From positions 248,001 to 312,000 of the forward strand of contig NZ_CP016179.1 in assembly GCF_001677275.1 (NCBI RefSeq): a stretch of 64,000 bases of DNA, read 5' to 3'. The notes under the pieces are model-generated. The model was not told the DNA's origin. It did no database searches and saw only the letters and a program-made list of their open reading frames with translations. Positions within the stretch are counted from its first letter, which is position 1; every line of letters starts with the position of its first letter. This DNA is from Vibrio breoganii (GTDB lineage: Bacteria; Pseudomonadota; Gammaproteobacteria; Enterobacterales; Vibrionaceae). Shown one piece after another: positions 59,887 through 64,000 of the stretch. The translations under genes were made by a program, and so were the position numbers.

Positions 59887-60663
59887 ATGGCAGACGGCGA
59901 CAAGTCTAAGAGCTCAGGTTCGGGTTTTAAGCTGACAATACCGATTGTAGGGTACGCATTACGCGTGCTCTTTCGTGCTTTCAAAGTCTCAGCGCTTGCT
60001 GGTTTCTGTCTGCTGCTCATGGAATGGTCATTGTTCTTTTTCAATCAAGAGAAGGGCTTTGAGCCGGCACTAGGTCGGTACTCTCAGTTGAGTGAGCAGG
60101 TGCTAGCGAATAGTAGTCAGTTTCTTGCAGAGGATAAGTGGCTTCGCTCGGCGAACGACTCCGTTACCTACGTTACTGCGAATATTAGTGACCTTAAAAA
60201 TAGTGTTAAGGCGAGTTCGGCGAGTACCAGCGCGAGCGAAATAAAGGACAGTGAATACTACAATCCAGTCTATTTCCCATGGCAAGAGATTTTTAGTGAC
60301 ATCTTTATTGGGGCGTATGAATACGCGCCAAATCTGGTTTATATCTGGCTATTGGTGACTTTGTCTTGGTTGGCAAAAATGCTCACTGTTGTATCAATGA
60401 TTATTCCTGGCTTGATGTTCCTGTTTGCCGGTGTGGTGGATGGCTTGGCTCAGCGAAAGATTGATACATATAGGGGCCGTAGGGACTCTATCGATAAGTT
60501 CGAAAAGTGGGTCTATGCGACCAAAGCTTCATGCTATATCGTCCTTTTCTTCTATATTGCAATCCCAAGCAGTTTTACCGCGTATCTCTTTATGATCCCA
60601 TTCTCGTGCTTAATGGCCGTGTTTGTTCGGAACGTCGTTTCTACCTACAAGAAATACAACTAG
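59887..60663 (+). CDS. DUF4400 conjugation-associated membrane protein
   Basis: 258 residues with three or four transmembrane segments. The signature GVVDGLAQRKIDTYRGRRDSIDKFEKW is that of DUF4400 proteins (GlVDGLvqR-lR-f--GrES---yH), which lie next to traD in ICEs and IncA/C-type plasmids. Function in transfer is not settled. Confidence 0.8.
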   Translation: MADGDKSKSSGSGFKLTIPIVGYALRVLFRAFKVSALAGFCLLLMEWSLFFFNQEKGFEPALGRYSQLSEQVLANSSQFLAEDKWLRSANDSVTYVTANISDLKNSVKASSASTSASEIKDSEYYNPVYFPWQEIFSDIFIGAYEYAPNLVYIWLLVTLSWLAKMLTVVSMIIPGLMFLFAGVVDGLAQRKIDTYRGRRDSIDKFEKWVYATKASCYIVLFFYIAIPSSFTAYLFMIPFSCLMAVFVRNVVSTYKKYN

Positions 60664-60673
60664 AGGAAAGCTT

Positions 60674-61525
60674 GTGGAATTATTTAATGTCATCGTTTTT
60701 GGTTTGTTGGTAGGAAGTTTTCTTAATGTTGTTGTTTACCGACTACCATTGATGGAAATGAGAGATTATGAACTTGGTATTGCTGAATACACTGGTGATG
60801 CGAGTGTGGTGAAAACGCCATTAACTTCTCTTTGCTCTCCTTCTTCCGCCTGTACCAGTTGTGGTACGCCAATTCGTTGGTATCACAATATTCCAGTAAT
60901 AAGCTACCTAGCTTTACGTGGTCGCTGCGCTAAATGCGGTGAGTCCTATCGCTTTAGGTATCTGTTAGTGGAGTGCATGAGTGGTGTGTTTGCTGGATTT
61001 TTGTATGCGGCGTATGGGCTGACCGCTGAGGCCTTCTTCTGGTATGTCATTACAATGACGTTGATATGCATTGCATACATTGATTTTGACCATTTGGTAA
61101 TCCCAGAGCAACTAACAAAGATATTGCTAGCGGTGGCTTTATTGTTGGGTGTGAGTGAGTTGTCATTCGTCAATAACCCGTTTACAGGCGAAGGGGGTGC
61201 TCCTTTTATGGGGGATGCTCATTACGCCGTCTATAGTGCGTTAGTCATATATGTCATCTATACGTTCCTAGGGGTGCTTGTATCGAAAGTGCTAAAGAAA
61301 ACGGCAATGGGATATGGCGACGTTGTTCTAACCACGGTGCTCGCCGGTATCTTTGGTTTGAATGTTGCTCTCATTTACTGCGTGGTTCTACCGTCCGTTG
61401 TATTTCTAGCAGTTGCGACTTGTTGTAAATACGCTCGCTCGACGGCTTATCCATTTGGGCCTTATATTTCGTTAGGCGCTATTTTCTATATCAGTGCCAC
61501 GGCGCTGCAGGTTTTGGTCGCTTAA
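60674..61525 (+). CDS. Type IV prepilin peptidase (PilD-like)
   Basis: 283 residues from GTG 60674 (AGGA 7 nt upstream; the frame opens at 60623). N-terminal FGLLVGSFLNVVVYRLPLM, a zinc motif CTSCG...CAKCG, and catalytic aspartates in YIDFDHLVIP and GYGDVVL. Full length with both peptidase and N-methylase regions, so it should cut and methylate the three prepilins of this operon. Element-encoded PilD makes the pilus independent of the host enzyme. Confidence 0.9.
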   Translation: MELFNVIVFGLLVGSFLNVVVYRLPLMEMRDYELGIAEYTGDASVVKTPLTSLCSPSSACTSCGTPIRWYHNIPVISYLALRGRCAKCGESYRFRYLLVECMSGVFAGFLYAAYGLTAEAFFWYVITMTLICIAYIDFDHLVIPEQLTKILLAVALLLGVSELSFVNNPFTGEGGAPFMGDAHYAVYSALVIYVIYTFLGVLVSKVLKKTAMGYGDVVLTTVLAGIFGLNVALIYCVVLPSVVFLAVATCCKYARSTAYPFGPYISLGAIFYISATALQVLVA

Positions 61526-61549
61526 AAATTCACTGCGCAAGACAAGAAG

Positions 61550-61579
61550 TGCCCTCAATTTCCGATTGGGGGCATTTGT
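61550..61579 (+). terminator. Hairpin terminator of pilus operon
   Basis: TGCCCTCAAT pairs with ATTGGGGGCA (10 bp, one wobble), then ATTTGT, 25 bp after the PilD-like stop. Confidence 0.6.
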
Positions 61580-61722
61580 CGTTCTGGCCAGCAGTAACAT
61601 CCGGTTGTCTAGTGTTCTCCATTGCTTGAGTGTCAGTGCAGAAAAAACACATAGCAGGGCGATCAACAAGGTGTCCATTTCATAGGTATCCAGATAGAAA
61701 CCTATTTGGATAACCCTTTGCT

Positions 61723-63876
61723 ATGTCTACTGAATTTGAACTCGATGGCTACCTGCGGCCAATCTATGAGAAGTACGTGGTGGTTTGTAACCTTCTTCTC
61801 TCTCTCATTTTGTTGAGTTTTCACGAATATTTGAACGTTCCCGCATTCTGGGCATACCTGTGTGTGTTCTTCTTTGTCGCCTACGCAATCAGGCGGTTAA
61901 GGCAGGCGCTAGCTATTCGCGCATATCAGCAAGGCCTCACAAAAATTGAGCCTTTCAAACTGTCAACAGATCGACTGCCTCACTCGTCAAAGCGCACCTG
62001 GATTGGTCGAGGTTTTGAATGGACGGGTAAACATACGCAGCGCGTGTATGACAGCAAGAAAGAGAACATTAAAAAGCACTATGCGCCGACCGCGTTATTT
62101 ACATGGATCCGAAATAATGAGTTGAAGATTGAGGTCGGGGAGTCAAGTAACTGGCTTCGCGCAAAAGTTGCCAATATCACTTCTCGCTATAAATGGGGCC
62201 CGTTCGCGAACCCGTGGAGCCCGCTGCCTCCTGTTGGTGGTATGTCAGTATTTCATGCCGTAGGCATGGAAGATGAAACAGATCAGCATATGGGATTAGA
62301 CGAGCGCAACGGCCATATGGCGGTGATCGGAACTACCAGGGTTGGTAAGAGCCGTCTACTTGAGATTCTCGTTACGCAAGACCTGGAGCGCAATGATGGC
62401 ATTGTTGCTGTATTCGACCCCAAAGGTGATCAGGAATTACTTGCTCGTATGTGGGCTGAAGCTAAACGATGTGGTCGAGATGATGAGTTCTATATCTTCT
62501 CGCTCGGTGCTACCAAGATTTCCTGCAAATATAATGCAGTTGCAAACTTTAGCCGTATAGCCTCAATCGCCGGTCGAATTTCCGATGAGTTGCCGGGCGG
62601 TGGTAATTCATCAGCCTTTAAGGATTTTGCTTGGAGATTTTTGCTCTTAACCACAAACGCATTAATTCAGATGGGTGAGAAGCCAACATTTACTTCTATT
62701 AAGAAGTATATAGAGGACTTAGAGCCATTATTCTTGCGCTTAGCGAAGTTTGAGCTGGACAGAGAATATCCGCAGTGGCGAGATGAGTTTAGAGATCTGT
62801 CGAAGCCTAAAATGAAGAAGAACGCGAAGGGTGAGCTGGTGGAAGTTAAGCTCAAGGCGGGTTCATTATCTGGGCGTGGCCATGAGACAATTATCCTGGA
62901 TAAAATACTGACGGATTTCTATGAGCGAAACCCACATAAAATTAATGCAATCCTAGAGTCTCTAAGGGTCTCGATGAAGACAGATCAGGGCTATTATGGC
63001 AAAATTACGGCCAGCTTATTGCCCCTTTTACAGAAGCTAACTAGTGGTAATGTCGCTAGTATTATCAGCCCAGATTACGGGGACGTAAAAGATAATAGAC
63101 CTATGATCACTTGGAGTAAGTTGATTCAGCGTAAAGCAGTTCTTTACGCTGGTTTTGACGCCATGACCGACGCTGTTGTGGCAGATTCTGTGGGCTCGCA
63201 GTTCTTCAGTGATTTTGTAAGTAGTGTTTCCGGTGAAGTATATAAACACGGTGTGAACAAAGGTTTACCTGATGCGCGTAACAATGAGGTGATTCCATTG
63301 TGGATTCATATGGACGAATTTCAGTCTCTTATACGTGGTGGAGATTCCATACTCAGCATTTTAAACCGATCTGCGGGTTCGGGTGGGCGAGTTACAGCTT
63401 ACATGCAGTCCACAACGGACGTTGAGGAGGCAATGGGTGATAAGGCTAAGGCACAGGTTGTCCTTTCTAACTTTAACTCGATCATCATGCTGCGTACTTC
63501 TACTGAAGAATCTGCTAAATACCTAACAAACAAAGTAGCTGAAGTTGATGTTTATGCGTTGCAGGTAAAAGGTTCGGTGTCTGATACAGGTAAGGTACTT
63601 AAGGATGATGGGGCAGGTGATAATGATCATGAGCTCTTCAAAACGTCATTTTCTGCGGGGGTTGTTAAGGAGGGTAGAGAGCCATTGATTACTCCATCAA
63701 TGATTATGAGTCTGCCTAAGGGTCAGGCGTTCGCTTTCCTCAATGGCGCGCGCCTAGTAAAGCTTCGTTTTCCTCTGTTGGATGACAGTAAGGGTTTTGA
63801 GGTTGCCGATTCAGAGCAGGTCTATGATGAGATAATGAGAAAGTATCGTTTGGGGCCTTACACTGGTCGCAATTAA
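61723..63876 (+). CDS. traD: TraD-type conjugative coupling protein (T4CP)
   Basis: 717 residues. N-terminal hydrophobic region with two segments (about 18-32 and 39-53), Walker A GTTRVGKS (203-210) and Walker B IHMDE (528-532; DEFQSL typical of T4CPs), then RSAGSGGRVTAYMQS as motif C. It links relaxase-bound DNA to the T4SS. The DUF4400 gene beside it indicates the SXT/IncA/C (MOB-H) transfer type; the relaxase TraI should lie outside the window. Confidence 0.92.
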   Translation: MSTEFELDGYLRPIYEKYVVVCNLLLSLILLSFHEYLNVPAFWAYLCVFFFVAYAIRRLRQALAIRAYQQGLTKIEPFKLSTDRLPHSSKRTWIGRGFEWTGKHTQRVYDSKKENIKKHYAPTALFTWIRNNELKIEVGESSNWLRAKVANITSRYKWGPFANPWSPLPPVGGMSVFHAVGMEDETDQHMGLDERNGHMAVIGTTRVGKSRLLEILVTQDLERNDGIVAVFDPKGDQELLARMWAEAKRCGRDDEFYIFSLGATKISCKYNAVANFSRIASIAGRISDELPGGGNSSAFKDFAWRFLLLTTNALIQMGEKPTFTSIKKYIEDLEPLFLRLAKFELDREYPQWRDEFRDLSKPKMKKNAKGELVEVKLKAGSLSGRGHETIILDKILTDFYERNPHKINAILESLRVSMKTDQGYYGKITASLLPLLQKLTSGNVASIISPDYGDVKDNRPMITWSKLIQRKAVLYAGFDAMTDAVVADSVGSQFFSDFVSSVSGEVYKHGVNKGLPDARNNEVIPLWIHMDEFQSLIRGGDSILSILNRSAGSGGRVTAYMQSTTDVEEAMGDKAKAQVVLSNFNSIIMLRTSTEESAKYLTNKVAEVDVYALQVKGSVSDTGKVLKDDGAGDNDHELFKTSFSAGVVKEGREPLITPSMIMSLPKGQAFAFLNGARLVKLRFPLLDDSKGFEVADSEQVYDEIMRKYRLGPYTGRN

Positions 63877-63966
63877 GGTGTTGGGAGTGAAAAGTAACGT
63901 GACGTTTTACTGCTGAATGCAGTTATGGACTACCGAGTGGTACATAAATAGATTGGAACGTTATAA

Positions 63967-64000
63967 ATGAGTGATTTGAACGAAGTAACTCTTATTGGCT
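63967..64000 (+). CDS. Probable single-stranded DNA-binding protein, cut by window edge
   Basis: ATG 63967 with GGA upstream; the 11 visible residues read MSDLNEVTLIG, as in the N-terminus of SSB proteins (N-V-LIG-LG). Too short for certainty. Confidence 0.45.
   Translation, partial: MSDLNEVTLIG

Noticed and set aside
61472..61678. Minus-strand 68-codon frame with a hydrophobic start
   Set aside because: Overlaps the end of the prepilin peptidase gene and its terminator hairpin; no supporting ribosome-binding site.

Overview
The window reads as part of a large conjugative element, most likely a megaplasmid, from a marine gammaproteobacterium of the Vibrionaceae type. The grounds are family content: two trypsin-like proteases with the Vibrio-style GlyGly-CTERM tail, two TfoX/Sxy-family regulators, MltC, YejK, Tus-like and ExoI homologues, and a transfer block (pilins, DsbC-like protein, DUF4400 protein, prepilin peptidase, TraD) at the right end. 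Gene density is high. About half the genes are small proteins of unknown function, and most transcription units are one to three genes long. No rRNA, tRNA or CRISPR array was seen.

Layout. 0-6 kb: an edge-truncated TGT/DpdA-like protein, a tandem DNA-binding-repeat protein, and a RecA paralogue with a partner. 6-17 kb: small genes, a tyrosine recombinase beside a 19-bp palindrome, a RhuM remnant, YejK, a stand-alone MinC N-terminal domain, and a Tus-like protein. 17-30 kb: an M23 peptidase followed by many short unknown operons. 30-38 kb: a PP-loop (PAPS-reductase-like) protein, a META lipoprotein, a SAM methyltransferase-like protein, a ParB-like protein, an RMF-like protein and an IS200/IS605 element (TnpA/TnpB). 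38-49 kb: a LemA/DUF3137 pair, two TfoX-like proteins flanking three 33-bp-spaced repeats, a DNA adenine methyltransferase, ExoI and MltC. 50-57 kb: an MscS-like channel, an outer-membrane barrel and the duplicated proteases. 57-64 kb: three prepilin-like genes, DsbC-like, DUF4400, PilD-like, TraD, and the first codons of a probable ssb.

The main finding is a dispersed regulatory palindrome. Around fifteen copies of a 16-bp site of the form TGCGA-N6-TCGCA, usually followed by an A-tract, sit in intergenic regions between about 1.8 and 50 kb. This is the known CRP-S (Sxy/TfoX-dependent CRP) consensus. In eleven copies a plausible -10 hexamer begins 44-49 bp from the site centre, which would put CRP near -59, as at class I CRP promoters. 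Because the element also encodes two TfoX/Sxy-family proteins, I infer that it carries its own competence-type regulon. That regulon would cover YejK, an M23 peptidase, a methyltransferase-like protein, a candidate small RNA and many unknown small proteins. The site pattern and protein resemblances are seen directly; the regulatory link is inference.

A second theme is possible translational control. Inverted repeats pair with the Shine-Dalgarno region of the RecA-like, PP-loop and major pilin genes, and the two protease genes share a conserved structured leader.
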